DNA of 64,000 nt from a virus, in IMG/VR virus record IMGVR_UViG_3300044591_002420, positions 1-64,000 of that record; one strand, 5' to 3'. Below the pieces are notes generated by a model that saw only the letters and a list, made by a program, of their open reading frames with translations, was not told the DNA's origin and did not search any database. Of this stretch, positions 8,584 through 18,295 are shown piece after piece. The first letter of the stretch is position 1. Every line of letters starts with the position of its first letter. Made by a program: the position numbers and the translations under genes.

Positions 8584-11500
8584 TGAATTCACAATCAAAA
8601 AATCGCCCATTAACTGATAAGGCACTTGTTCTTAAGATTCGTAAAAAAGTCTTAACGATGGAGAAGGTACTAAAAAATAGTATCGGGGCGCAACTTCTTA
8701 ATCAAAAGAATGATGATAAACAAAAGAAGAAAAATAAAAAAATATCAGACGATAAAGATAAGAAAAAAAGAAAGCAATCGCTATTAGAAAAGGTAAGAAA
8801 TAAAGCTGCGGTTAAGACCGGAATTTTTGATGGTTTAACAAACTTTTTTGTTAATAGTCTTTTAGGTTTTGTTTTTACTAAGATCATACCATTTCTTCCA
8901 AGATTAACTGGAATTCTTGGAGCATTGAAACCTGCTGGTGATTTTCTTGCACTTATTGCCAGACTTTTCATGGGTGCGATTGGAGGATTTATTGAGACTG
9001 GTTATAAGGTTCATGATCAATTAAAGGGTAAACACGATACAATCAAAAAGATTCCAATTAAACAAGAATTTAACTCTTTTCAGCAAGCATTAACTAATAC
9101 TCTTAGTGATGTTACTGATGTTGTTTATAAAATTGCGGGTCAAGATACACCTAAAACTACAACATCAAAAACACAACAGAAACCGATAAAAGGTGCTGCA
9201 ACTGGTGGAACAATAGGACCAACCAGAGGAAACATTCCAGTTTATAAATCTCCAACACGAGAGTTAAAATCAACAAGACAAACAAGAGTTCCAAGAAAGC
9301 AAAGTATTCCTGAAACAAATATTGGTAAAGATGTTGGTGGTGAAGCAAAAGTTCGGGAGTTTTATAGAAGTCCCAAAATCGGACTTGGTGGTATTCTTGG
9401 TATCTTTAGACCAAAAGGAACACCTTCAAGAAAAACACCAGTTGATAGCATCTCCAATATCTCCAAGTCCTTAAGAAGAAGAAATCAACTATTTGGTGAT
9501 ATTGCAAGTGTTGGTTCTGATCTCGCTTTAGGACAAAAACCAAGTAAGACTGTTTATAAAAACACTGCTAAAGATGTTATTGAATTAGCGAGATTTATCG
9601 CAGAACGACAGGAACAAAAACAAAAAGATTCAATTTTTGCAATGGCTTATGGTGGTGTTATTCCTTCTAGAGCATCAGAAGTTGCATCTAGAAATAATCT
9701 GGTTGAAATGGTTTCTGTTATTATTGAAAGATCTGTTGAAGAAAGAGTTAATAAGGCAATTGGAGATTTCAGACAACCCATTGGTCGTGATGAAATGCTT
9801 GAAAAGAATAGGCAAAAAGGTGGAGGCGCATCTGGACCGGGTGGTACTAGTTCTGGTGGATATAATGATTCTGGAATTTCTTATGGTGGGATGGGTAATG
9901 TTGAATCAATCAAGATTACAAATTTTAATTCTGATGATATTGATGCCTTAGGAAGAATGATTGCGGCTGAGGCTGGAAGTGAGAGTGATGTCGGTAAGGC
10001 AGGTGTTTTAGCTGTTATTTTAAATCGCTATAGGCTTATTAAATCTGGAAAAGCTAGGCCAGAGTCCTTCGGTATTAGAGGTAAAAATAAGGATAATATT
10101 ACTGTAAGAGATATTCTTTTTGCTGGTAGTCAATTTTCACCTATTAGAGATGGAAGATTTAGTCAGATGTCTTCTTCATCGGGTAGAGACGCCTTAGCTG
10201 CCGCCATTAGAGGTGGAGGTAATGATCCTGAAAAATTTAGAAGACTATTAATTGATAAAGGTCTATCAACTCAAGACGCGGATTATGTTGCAAGATCAAT
10301 TTCTTTTTCTAACCCAAAAGCAAGAAGTTCTAGACCGTTTAACACCAAAGAAGTTATTATTGGTAATCATGTATTTCAGCAATCATCAGATATAAAATTA
10401 ACAGGTAATATAGGAAAATTTGATGCAGAAATAAGAGAAATAGAACAAATGACGGCTCTTATGAATGCACACGAAAAAGCGAAATATCTAATTGTTATGT
10501 CTGGTAGAAAAGGTTATAGGCAAGTGAAACCCGGTGAGTCAGTTCCAACCGATTATTTGCATCATGGATCTGAAGATATAAGAAATGGATTAATTGTTAG
10601 GGATTATGGTATAACACCACAAATTAGTGGTGGATCGCAAATGTTAGAGGGTGAAGGTGCGCCATTAGTTGTTCCTCTGGGAATGAAAGCGAAAGCTATA
10701 AGAGAGGGTCCTAATGCTTTAAGATTTGAAGATCCTCAGACCGGAGGAGTTATAGCGAGATATCATCACGTAGAAAATATTCCGGGAAGTATCAACGGAA
10801 AAATTTTAACTGGTGGAACATTTATTGGTACTCAAGGCGGCCGCCCTGGAGCCGCTTCAGCATATGGAAGTAGCACAGCAGTTCATACTCATCTTGAAGG
10901 ATCTTTAGAATGGCATAAAGCTTTTATTAGAACATATGCTGGAGGATTAGATGTAACAAAGACAAATTTACAACAAAAATTAAATACCCAACTTGCTCCA
11001 GCAAAAGGTGATTATGATATTCTAATACCACTGGATCATGTTCCTCCTCATTTATTGTATAGTGTTCCAGATAAAAGAGGTGGTAATACATTTAAAAATG
11101 CGAGCCAACTGGGTGCTGATGGAAGAGAGAGACAATACACCGATGATATCGCAGCATACGTTAGCCAAAGATTGGGAAAAGAAGGGTATCGTGTTAAAAT
11201 CGTAAGACCTGAAGAATTCGGTAATTATGAAGATTATGATGCCTTTATTGAAAAGCATTCAAAATCAGGTGCAACCGTTTTACCTTTTCATTTAGACGCC
11301 GATCCCAAAAGAGGGGGAACTGGATTTCTAGCTAGAATAAGAAAGAACGATGCGTTAGACAGAAAATTAGCTGAATCATTAGCGCCTGTTTTAGAAAAAT
11401 ATACTGGAATCTTTAAGGGGGGTCACAGATACGGTGGTATTGACACTGTGTTAAATGCTACTATTAATCGTGCTTCTGCTGGTCCAGCGGCATTATTAGA

Positions 11501-11981
11501 ATTGGGATCATTAGAAACACTTGAGAAACTATTCGGGAGAAATTTTGTTTCTAAGCCACAATATAGACAATTTTTAGATGAATTAACAACATCAATAACA
11601 TCTTCAGTATCAAAAAAAACTAATAATAACAAGCCTGTTTTGCAACAAAAAAGACGGCCCAGTAAATCCCGTTCAAAAAATAATTCAAAAATACGACAAC
11701 CCAGAGCAACTAGAGCTAAAGCTAAACCAAATGCTCTTCAAAGCACCTGGAGTAATCTAAAAAGTGGATTCAAAAAATTAACAGGATTGAAGCGAGGAGG
11801 ATTCATCGGTAATTACTCAAGTGTTCCATCTGGTTATGCTTCTTATGAAAATTATGGAGGTTCGGTTATTGTTGCAATTCAACCTGTTATGATACAAAAA
11901 GAAGTGGCGATTGATAACACTATTCCGATACCATTTCCGATGCCTTCTAGTGTAAATAATGTATCCAACTTTAGAGGATAA
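8583..11981 (+). CDS. tail protein with SleB-, M23- and amidase_3-like peptidoglycan hydrolase domains
   Basis: This 1132-residue protein has the same N-terminal plan as its neighbour (basic coil, then hydrophobic segment at about 70-140). At 450-610 a SleB/Hydrolase_2 domain shows ALGRMIAAEAGSE, VILNRY and GSQFSP. At about 625-790 an M23-like fold shows DYLHHGSED, RYHHVENIPG and AVHTHLEG, which supply the His/Asp and HxH zinc ligands. At 810-1010 an N-acetylmuramoyl-L-alanine amidase_3-like fold shows PLDHVPP, GRERQYTDDIA, VLPFHLDAD and ALLELGSLE. The C-terminus is basic with another tail GG motif. The start ATG overlaps the previous stop. Three domains for different wall bonds in one virion protein are unusual. 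Confidence 0.72.
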   Translation: MNSQSKNRPLTDKALVLKIRKKVLTMEKVLKNSIGAQLLNQKNDDKQKKKNKKISDDKDKKKRKQSLLEKVRNKAAVKTGIFDGLTNFFVNSLLGFVFTKIIPFLPRLTGILGALKPAGDFLALIARLFMGAIGGFIETGYKVHDQLKGKHDTIKKIPIKQEFNSFQQALTNTLSDVTDVVYKIAGQDTPKTTTSKTQQKPIKGAATGGTIGPTRGNIPVYKSPTRELKSTRQTRVPRKQSIPETNIGKDVGGEAKVREFYRSPKIGLGGILGIFRPKGTPSRKTPVDSISNISKSLRRRNQLFGDIASVGSDLALGQKPSKTVYKNTAKDVIELARFIAERQEQKQKDSIFAMAYGGVIPSRASEVASRNNLVEMVSVIIERSVEERVNKAIGDFRQPIGRDEMLEKNRQKGGGASGPGGTSSGGYNDSGISYGGMGNVESIKITNFNSDDIDALGRMIAAEAGSESDVGKAGVLAVILNRYRLIKSGKARPESFGIRGKNKDNITVRDILFAGSQFSPIRDGRFSQMSSSSGRDALAAAIRGGGNDPEKFRRLLIDKGLSTQDADYVARSISFSNPKARSSRPFNTKEVIIGNHVFQQSSDIKLTGNIGKFDAEIREIEQMTALMNAHEKAKYLIVMSGRKGYRQVKPGESVPTDYLHHGSEDIRNGLIVRDYGITPQISGGSQMLEGEGAPLVVPLGMKAKAIREGPNALRFEDPQTGGVIARYHHVENIPGSINGKILTGGTFIGTQGGRPGAASAYGSSTAVHTHLEGSLEWHKAFIRTYAGGLDVTKTNLQQKLNTQLAPAKGDYDILIPLDHVPPHLLYSVPDKRGGNTFKNASQLGADGRERQYTDDIAAYVSQRLGKEGYRVKIVRPEEFGNYEDYDAFIEKHSKSGATVLPFHLDADPKRGGTGFLARIRKNDALDRKLAESLAPVLEKYTGIFKGGHRYGGIDTVLNATINRASAGPAALLELGSLETLEKLFGRNFVSKPQYRQFLDELTTSITSSVSKKTNNNKPVLQQKRRPSKSRSKNNSKIRQPRATRAKAKPNALQSTWSNLKSGFKKLTGLKRGGFIGNYSSVPSGYASYENYGGSVIVAIQPVMIQKEVAIDNTIPIPFPMPSSVNNVSNFRG

Positions 11982-13312
11982 TGACACTTAATCTTAATGC
12001 TGCGGCGAGTTCTTCGCAGTTAAAACAATTCACATTATACTCTAATAACAACAGAGATGTTGATATTACTGGTGGTTTTATTGAGATGTGTTTTTATCAG
12101 AGTTGTCTTGATTATAGTGTAAGAGTGACCGCCATTATTGGTGATACTGGTTATCGTCTAGAAGACAACTCTTCTGGTATGTTTGAAAGAGATGATCTTA
12201 ATCTAACAGCGGGAGAAAAGGCAACAATTCTTGCGGAAGATGGTTATGGTAATAAACTCTCATTTTTAGACGATTATCATCTAAGACTTCAACAAGTAAG
12301 AGATATAGATGAACATACAGGTAAAGCCGTATTCACTTTAGATTTTTATTCTAAAGAATGTATTGATAATGAATTGGTTGAATGTAGAGTCACCAAAAGA
12401 TATAATGGTAGAATTTCTGATTCAGTTTCTTCTATTTTAAGCGAAACTCTTAAGACATCAAAAAAGCTTTATATTGATGAGACGATTAATAAGTTTAACT
12501 TTCTTGGTAATATAGAAAAACCATTCTATAAAATTCCTTGGCTCGCATCTAAATCGGTTCCCAATCTTCCAGAATCCATTGGAAAATATGCTGGTTATTT
12601 TTTCTATGAGACACCAGATGACGGTCATGGCAATGGTGGTTATCATTTCAAATCTATTGATAAATTTTTCTCGCAGACTCCCAAAAAGAAACTGATTTTC
12701 AATAATACACCATTTCTTCCTTCTGGATATGATGAGAAGATTCTTGCCTATTCAATCAATAGTTCGGTCAATTTAGATAATACTCTTAGAATGGGTTCAC
12801 TCACAAAACCGATTCTTAAAAGTTTCAATCCATTCACTCAAGAGTACAAAGAGGAAACGACTTTTAGTGATGTTGAGAGAATGAATGAGAATTATATGGG
12901 TGGCACCAATATGCCTCAAATTGCACAGGACTTAGATCTTTGGAATAAATCAACAAAAATTTATAACAGATGGAAACCGATCGGTATTCTTCCAACTGGT
13001 AGTACACTTGAAAAACAATTAGAAGAGATTGAAGCCGCAGATTGGGATATTGAGTCTATTGAAAGGCAGGCAAAGGCAAGATACAATAATCTCTTCAACA
13101 CCCGCCTAAATATTACCATTCCGGGCGATTTCTCTATTCAAGCTGGTGACATCATAACATGTGACTTCCCAGAAATATCAGGCAAGGCATCAAAGATTGT
13201 CAGTAATAAGAAGAGTGGAAATTATCTGGTTATTGATGTGGCTCACAGAATAACAAAAATGAATTGTTTCACATCAATAAATCTAGTAAGAGAATCAATC
13301 TACAAGACATAA
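11981..13312 (+). CDS. baseplate hub protein gp27-like
   Basis: This 443-residue protein begins one base into the stop of the preceding gene. Motifs such as DITGGFIEMCFYQSCLDYSVRVTAII, in two halves, and the C-terminal IPGDFSIQAGDIITCDFPEI are typical of gp27/gpD-type hub proteins, which form the trimeric ring that holds the spike. Its place between the tape-measure genes and the gp5-like gene supports this. Sequence similarity to T4 gp27 itself is not visible by eye. Confidence 0.6.
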   Translation: MTLNLNAAASSSQLKQFTLYSNNNRDVDITGGFIEMCFYQSCLDYSVRVTAIIGDTGYRLEDNSSGMFERDDLNLTAGEKATILAEDGYGNKLSFLDDYHLRLQQVRDIDEHTGKAVFTLDFYSKECIDNELVECRVTKRYNGRISDSVSSILSETLKTSKKLYIDETINKFNFLGNIEKPFYKIPWLASKSVPNLPESIGKYAGYFFYETPDDGHGNGGYHFKSIDKFFSQTPKKKLIFNNTPFLPSGYDEKILAYSINSSVNLDNTLRMGSLTKPILKSFNPFTQEYKEETTFSDVERMNENYMGGTNMPQIAQDLDLWNKSTKIYNRWKPIGILPTGSTLEKQLEEIEAADWDIESIERQAKARYNNLFNTRLNITIPGDFSIQAGDIITCDFPEISGKASKIVSNKKSGNYLVIDVAHRITKMNCFTSINLVRESIYKT

Positions 13313-13316
13313 ATTT

Positions 13317-13526
13317 ATGAATAGTATTACCGAACACATTAGATCAAATCAAAAAGAACTTGATAATCCAGGTCTTAGTCCACAAAGACGCAGGCATGTT
13401 TCTCAAGAATTAGAGTCTCTTGAACGTTATCAAAGAAATCATCCTGATTCCGATAAAGATCCATCGTCTCTAGAGCTTTATTGTGATGAAAATCCCAATG
13501 CCTTAGAATGTAGAATTCATGGGTGA
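13317..13526 (+). CDS. small protein with CP12-like C-terminal motif
   Basis: The protein has 69 residues. The N-terminal 45 are a charged helical region (HIRSNQKELDNP, RRRHVSQELESLERYQ). The C-terminus reads SLELYCDENPNALECRIHG. It matches the C-terminal Cys loop of cyanobacterial CP12 (CD-x-NP-x-x-x-EC-R), the part that docks on GAPDH. The N-terminal Cys pair of CP12, which contacts PRK, is absent. The gene lies inside the tail hub operon, so a structural or assembly role with a chance CP12 match is also possible. Confidence 0.6.
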   Translation: MNSITEHIRSNQKELDNPGLSPQRRRHVSQELESLERYQRNHPDSDKDPSSLELYCDENPNALECRIHG

Positions 13527-15681
13527 AACTCCTGGAGTTAATGCTACTTATTGGTGGGTCGGGCAGGTTGTTGATGAGAAGAACTGGCAAAAATCTCAAA
13601 CCGGTCTACTCCATCGTCCGACCGATACTAAAGGTGAAACATTTTCTTATAAAGTCAGAATCGTAGGTCGGCACACTCCTGAAACTCCAAGTATTGATCT
13701 TCCAACGGCTTCTGTTGCCTTACCTGTAACCGCTGGCGGTGGATTGGCAGGATCTGTTCAAACACCAAACATAAGACAGGGTTCTTATGTTGTTGGATTT
13801 TATCGTGATTGTAAAGATGGCAACGAACCTTTCATCGCATTTGTTCTTCCGGTAAATCCAAAAACGAGTCTGTTTCCAGAAGAACCAGAAAAAGGATTTA
13901 TCGCAAGAAGTGCGTTCACGAATAAACCGATTCCAACGGGAAATATCGGCGCGGAAAGTAAACCCACCGAAAGCATTGATCCGAATCTATACACAACAGC
14001 CGATAGAGATCGTTATGTTGATGGAAGAAGATCCTTTTATCTTCCAAAAACAAAGGCATGTGAAGGTCCATCGGGTCCATTAAAGGGAATTCAAAAATCT
14101 ATTGGTGATGCAATATCAATAACAAATCTTATTAAATCTGGTGTATTAGGAAGTGCGTCTGATCTTTCTGGATTATTGGATAATCAATTATCCTCAATTC
14201 AAAATCGTATAACAGGATTAGTGAAGACTCTTATTGATTCAATGAGAACTTCTGTTATGAATAAAATCAATAAAGAATTCAGCGAAAAGTTAGATCAATT
14301 TAATCCTCAAGAGAGAATCAAATACAGTAAAGAATTTGAGAGTGCTAATGATATTATATTTTGTTTATTTCAAAAGATTCTAAATCGGCTGCCCAATATT
14401 ATTAAAGATCTTTTTGATAGTGTTATTGATAAGTACGTCAATGCACCTCTTTGCGCTGCTGAAAATTTTCTAGCTGAAATAATGTCAAAGGTCTTTGGTG
14501 AATTATCTGATGGCATTAGTGGAATTCTTGCATTTTCGGGAATAGGTGATGTCACCAATCAGATCTATTCTGGTTTATCAATTTTTGTTGGAGTTTTAGA
14601 GTTTCTCACCTGTGAAGATGATGTAAATTGTGAGATGAATGAGCAATGGAGTATTTTTAGTGGACCCAAAAAGGCTCTTGAAAATATAGGCTCAGATATT
14701 GATAAAAGAATTGCTGGTATCACTTCATCTATCACAAACAATGAAAATAATTCGTCTTGTAGTACATCTCAAGTACCTTGTGGTCCACCAACAGTTAGAT
14801 TCTTAAGTTCTTTGGGTTCAGGAGCATCCGCTAATCCCATTGTAAGTTTTACTGGATCTATTATCGGATTTGATATTATTTCCGGTGGAAGTGGGTACAC
14901 ATCACCACCAACAGTTGAGATTGTTGATAAATGTGGTAACGGTTCTGGTGCCATGGGAGTTGCAATTATGAGAAAAGATGATTCGTCTGTTATTGATAAT
15001 GTCGTAATGATTGATAGTGGCGCTGGTTATTTGCAATATCCAGACGGAAGTACCGGAGGAGACGGATTTATATTTTCAAATCCAAATGATACGATTATTT
15101 TTAATGAAACTTCAGGTTATTCTGTCTATGAGCCAGGAACTGTTATTGATGTACTGGAAAATGATTTAATTTATTTTAAGACTTTTGCTAATACCACAGT
15201 TTATGATTCCAGCGGAAATGTATTACAAGATATAATCGGAAAAGGTCCGACCGTTCCAGTAACAATAAACTATAATGGAACTCTCACAACTTCGGTATCA
15301 GATGATATAATCTCAAATCGCGGCGATTTTCCCTCTTCTGATAATTCTTATCCAGTTGTTCTCACTATTGATGATATAGCTGTCACTAATTCTGGATCTA
15401 ATTATGTGAATGGTGATAGTGTTATAGTAACTCCATCTAATGGCGCTGAAATTTCAATCTCCTTTGATGACAATGGATCTATTAAAAATGTGATTGTTAA
15501 TAATGGAGGAATAGGCTTTACAGAAGTTCCAAAAATATCAATTAAAACAAAAACCGGATTCAATGCAAATCTTATTCCTGTGTTTAAGGTTCTAAGAGTT
15601 GGTGATAGTAAAGAAGATATTATATCACCAAATACACCTATCGTGAATGTTATTGATTGTGTGGGGGTCGTAGAGAAATGA
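13519..15681 (+). CDS. 5: gp5-like baseplate hub / OB-fold protein without visible lysozyme domain
   Basis: This is a 720-residue protein. Residues 1-125 form the gp5-type OB fold (FSYKVRIVGRHTPETP, LPTASVALPVTAGGG, GSYVVGFYRDCKDGNEPFI). Residues about 190-400 are helical. The rest holds repeated Gly-rich strands such as SGGSGYTSPPTVEIVDKCGNG and DSGAGYLQYP (the latter near 500). No T4-lysozyme active-site pattern is seen. This contrasts with T4 gp5, while wall-hydrolase domains occur in the two upstream tail proteins. The start overlaps the CP12-like gene. Confidence 0.7.
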   Translation: MGETPGVNATYWWVGQVVDEKNWQKSQTGLLHRPTDTKGETFSYKVRIVGRHTPETPSIDLPTASVALPVTAGGGLAGSVQTPNIRQGSYVVGFYRDCKDGNEPFIAFVLPVNPKTSLFPEEPEKGFIARSAFTNKPIPTGNIGAESKPTESIDPNLYTTADRDRYVDGRRSFYLPKTKACEGPSGPLKGIQKSIGDAISITNLIKSGVLGSASDLSGLLDNQLSSIQNRITGLVKTLIDSMRTSVMNKINKEFSEKLDQFNPQERIKYSKEFESANDIIFCLFQKILNRLPNIIKDLFDSVIDKYVNAPLCAAENFLAEIMSKVFGELSDGISGILAFSGIGDVTNQIYSGLSIFVGVLEFLTCEDDVNCEMNEQWSIFSGPKKALENIGSDIDKRIAGITSSITNNENNSSCSTSQVPCGPPTVRFLSSLGSGASANPIVSFTGSIIGFDIISGGSGYTSPPTVEIVDKCGNGSGAMGVAIMRKDDSSVIDNVVMIDSGAGYLQYPDGSTGGDGFIFSNPNDTIIFNETSGYSVYEPGTVIDVLENDLIYFKTFANTTVYDSSGNVLQDIIGKGPTVPVTINYNGTLTTSVSDDIISNRGDFPSSDNSYPVVLTIDDIAVTNSGSNYVNGDSVIVTPSNGAEISISFDDNGSIKNVIVNNGGIGFTEVPKISIKTKTGFNANLIPVFKVLRVGDSKEDIISPNTPIVNVIDCVGVVEK

Positions 15682-16334
15682 TTGATCTATCACATTTAAA
15701 AATTAATGAGACTGGACCAAAGACGAATCCTGAAGCTATTGCTTATGGTAATAAAGATGGTAAGATTCATTTTGGTTATATGTACACCGCTAATCTTGAT
15801 GCAACAGCGGCAAGTGCATTAGCCGGAGTTCATATTCAAGGATTCCATTCACTTCATTATATGAGTTTGATGAAGAATGGTCCAATGAAAGGTTCTACAA
15901 TCAATCGTTGCCCTGGACCTTATCAGATTGTTTGTGCATCTGAACATGCTGGAGTCGTCGGTGAAACTGATGGAACCGGTTATTTTCTGTTTGTTGAAAA
16001 TGGAGATGTTGTTATACGAGCCCCAAACGGACGAGTAAGAATTTCCGGTCAAGATGTTGACATAAGAGCGGAAGGATCAGACACTTCAAGGGGCACAATC
16101 AATCTGGATTCCAATCAAGCCGTTAATATAAAAACCGGAAGCTTTGATGTAAAGGCCGATCTTGGTATGAAACTCTTCACACCAAAGAGCATAGATATAG
16201 TAGCGAACACTTCTTTGGGCCTAATTAGTAATTTCGTTAATGGTCTTACCGCAGCATCTTCAACAAGACCCGCTAAAGGAGTACCAATATCAGCTTCAAC
16301 TAAAAAGTTCAAAAATTCTCAAAGTTATAATTAA
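15678..16334 (+). CDS. baseplate central spike / beta-helix needle protein
   Basis: The protein has 218 residues from ATG 15678, which overlaps the upstream TGA. That start is more likely than the in-frame ATG 21 bases upstream. The C-terminal half is a run of short strands (GDVVIRAPNGRVRISGQDVDI, in pieces, then INLDSNQAVNIKTGSFDVKA) like the gp5 C-terminal needle and VgrG-type beta helices. It follows the gp5-like gene, as expected for a separately encoded spike tip. Confidence 0.6.
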   Translation: MIDLSHLKINETGPKTNPEAIAYGNKDGKIHFGYMYTANLDATAASALAGVHIQGFHSLHYMSLMKNGPMKGSTINRCPGPYQIVCASEHAGVVGETDGTGYFLFVENGDVVIRAPNGRVRISGQDVDIRAEGSDTSRGTINLDSNQAVNIKTGSFDVKADLGMKLFTPKSIDIVANTSLGLISNFVNGLTAASSTRPAKGVPISASTKKFKNSQSYN

Positions 16335-16336
16335 GT

Positions 16337-17131
16337 ATGGCATTTTCACAAGACGATGTATGTGTATCTCATCAATTAGTTGTTGGTGATGGTTTTCCTG
16401 ATTTTTTGGGTGTCGGTGAAGAAAAGATAAGAGGATCGGCTTATGTTGAAGGTCCAATGGTTATTGGAGATCCTGATATTTTTTCAAATGTTTCTGCAAC
16501 ACTTATCGTTGGTCCCAATATTAACGTAGACTCAGAACCATCTTTTGTTGGTGGTAATGGTATTTGTGGTAATAATTATAGTCCATATTCACTAGCGGTT
16601 TCCGGTGATGCTGTTATTTTTGATAATCTCAGTGTTAATGGTAGAGTGGATGTTGGTACTCATCTTGTCGCCCAAGGGGAAGTGATTTCTAGATGTGGTA
16701 AACATATTCTTTCGGCTAAGAAGAATTTTGATATTGAACATCCATCAAAACCCGGTTGGAGATTAAGATACACCTGCCCCGAAGCACCATCTAATGATGT
16801 TTATATTAGAGGAACACTTAAAAATTCAAATGAAATCTTATTACCAAAATACTGGAAAGATTTTGTTGATATTGAATCAATAACAGTCAACATCACACCA
16901 ATAAAAACTCTTCAAAATATTATCGTAAAAGATATAACGGAAGAAAGAATTCTTTTATTTTCTGATTTTTCAATGCCAATTCATTGTTTTTATCACGTTT
17001 TTGCTGAAAGAAAAGATGGTGAAAAACTAATTCCAGAATATAGAGGTGATAGCCCAGCCGATTATCCTGGTAATAATAACGAATATTCAATTTCGGGTTA
17101 TCACTACGACGTAAAGAATAATCATGGTTGA
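16337..17131 (+). CDS. virion structural protein, fibre-type C-terminal domain
   Basis: This 264-residue protein has an N-terminal stack of short beta repeats (AYVEGPMVIGD, LAVSGDAVIFDNLSVNGRVDV). Its C-terminal domain begins KKNFDIEHPSKPGWRLRYTC and continues VYIRGTLKNSNEI, LPKYWKDFVD, ITVNITPI. The same domain is present in the next gene and, in a divergent form, at the end of the 27006 gene. It is probably a baseplate-proximal fibre or collar component. Confidence 0.55.
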   Translation: MAFSQDDVCVSHQLVVGDGFPDFLGVGEEKIRGSAYVEGPMVIGDPDIFSNVSATLIVGPNINVDSEPSFVGGNGICGNNYSPYSLAVSGDAVIFDNLSVNGRVDVGTHLVAQGEVISRCGKHILSAKKNFDIEHPSKPGWRLRYTCPEAPSNDVYIRGTLKNSNEILLPKYWKDFVDIESITVNITPIKTLQNIIVKDITEERILLFSDFSMPIHCFYHVFAERKDGEKLIPEYRGDSPADYPGNNNEYSISGYHYDVKNNHG

Positions 17132-17888
17132 AACTACAAATAATATTCTAATCACCAGAGAATATGGCGAAAAGGATTGTTCGGATCCAGTTATAACAGG
17201 AATTCCATCAGAACGTTTTGATTTTGTGTTGAAGCCATATAATGCAGATTTAGAAGATGTATCTTCAGAATTAAATATTGATCCTCCTTGTGATCTTTGG
17301 TATTATTATAACATGAAGGTGGGTTCACTAAAGGCATTAGAAGATGTTAATGTTGATGGAGAAGTTATTGCCGTTGGTGATGTGTCATCCAATAATGGAA
17401 TTCATGTTCTTTCAAATAAGAAAAATTTACCCTTTGATATGCCTCATCCTAATAAAAAAGGATGGAGATTAAGACACGTCTGTATTGAAGGTCCAGAAAT
17501 CGCTGTTTATTGTAGAGGGAAAATAAATGAAACCGGAATTATTGATTTGCCTTCTTTCTGGGACGGTCTGGTAAATCTTGATGATATGACCATAAATATC
17601 ACACCTATTGGTCATTGGCAAGAATTATTCGTTGAACATATCAATAAAAATACAAACCAAGTCATCATTAAAAATAATAACGGTACCAAAATTCGGGCAG
17701 GTTATCATATCATCGCAAGAAGATTAGATGATGATCTTATTGTAGAATATCAAGGTGATAATTATACAGATTATCCAAAAGGAAATGAAGGATATTCTTT
17801 TAATTATGAACATTCTTATGTTGAAAATTTAATCAAAGAACAAATTAAGAGAGAAATAAAAAATGCAAGTAACAAGAGAAGTCAGTGA
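17124..17888 (+). CDS. virion structural protein, paralogue of the previous gene
   Basis: The protein has 254 residues, and its ATG overlaps the previous gene by 8 bases. Its C-terminal domain parallels that of the upstream gene residue by residue: MPHPNKKGWRLRHVCIEGPE, VYCRGKINETG, LPSFWDGLVNLDDMTINITPIG (given in parts). In this copy the motif CIEGPE is complete, as in many cyanophage fibres, whereas the upstream copy has CPEAPS. Confidence 0.55.
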   Translation: MVETTNNILITREYGEKDCSDPVITGIPSERFDFVLKPYNADLEDVSSELNIDPPCDLWYYYNMKVGSLKALEDVNVDGEVIAVGDVSSNNGIHVLSNKKNLPFDMPHPNKKGWRLRHVCIEGPEIAVYCRGKINETGIIDLPSFWDGLVNLDDMTINITPIGHWQELFVEHINKNTNQVIIKNNNGTKIRAGYHIIARRLDDDLIVEYQGDNYTDYPKGNEGYSFNYEHSYVENLIKEQIKREIKNASNKRSQ

Positions 17889-18018
17889 CGATCTTATCGC
17901 ACTACAAGAAGATATCGCGGCTCATTTCTGTGAAGATAACTTTCCTATGAGTGGTGAATTGTATTGGACTTTAGTTGAATCTATTGCCACAGCAAAGCTA
18001 TCGGAAATTACATCTTGA
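17863..18018 (+). CDS. small hypothetical protein (51 aa)
   Basis: ATG at 17863 lies within the end of the previous gene, and the frame stays open to TGA at 18016. The product MQVTREVSDDLIALQEDI.. is acidic and helical with a normal amino-acid mix. No family is recognised. It is the last gene before the first accessory-type promoter. Confidence 0.5.
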   Translation: MQVTREVSDDLIALQEDIAAHFCEDNFPMSGELYWTLVESIATAKLSEITS

Positions 18019-18028
18019 CCACTTTAGA

Positions 18029-18073
18029 AACTGTCACTAGGTAACTCCAAAATTCATGAGGATGTGTTATGAT
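18029..18073 (+). promoter_or_regulatory. two-part promoter (AACTGTCAC / TGTTATGAT)
   Basis: AACTGTCAC lies at 18029-18037 and the hexamer TATGAT at 18068-18073, a start-to-start distance of 39. It precedes the 18098 gene. Confidence 0.6.
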
Positions 18074-18097
18074 TGATTCATCTTCGTATTTGAAGTA

Positions 18098-18295
18098 ATG
18101 AAAATCTCAAAAACAAATATTCAAGCTCAATATAACATCCTGGTAAATCAAGGTCTAGAGGATTGGGAAGCTAGAACTACAATCATCAATGATATGATTT
18201 CAATGGAACCAACATCGGAACATTTTGTGGGTAATCCGGGAGATTCTGATTATTATTTCACAATTCAGACCATTTGGAATCTGTGTAATCCATGA
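18098..18295 (+). CDS. hypothetical protein (65 aa)
   Basis: This is the first gene after the promoter at 18029-18073. It reads MKISKTNIQAQYNILVNQG, then WEARTTIINDMISMEP, and looks helical and acidic. No family is recognised. The stop overlaps the next ATG. Confidence 0.6.
   Translation: MKISKTNIQAQYNILVNQGLEDWEARTTIINDMISMEPTSEHFVGNPGDSDYYFTIQTIWNLCNP

Noticed and set aside
10851-11258. Additional short frames within the tail hydrolase gene
   Set aside because: They are contained within a well-supported long gene and have no independent signals.
13519-15681. T4-type lysozyme domain in the gp5-like protein
   Set aside because: Looked for the catalytic Glu-Asp-Thr pattern after the OB fold and did not find it. 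The region is helical, then Gly-rich strands.
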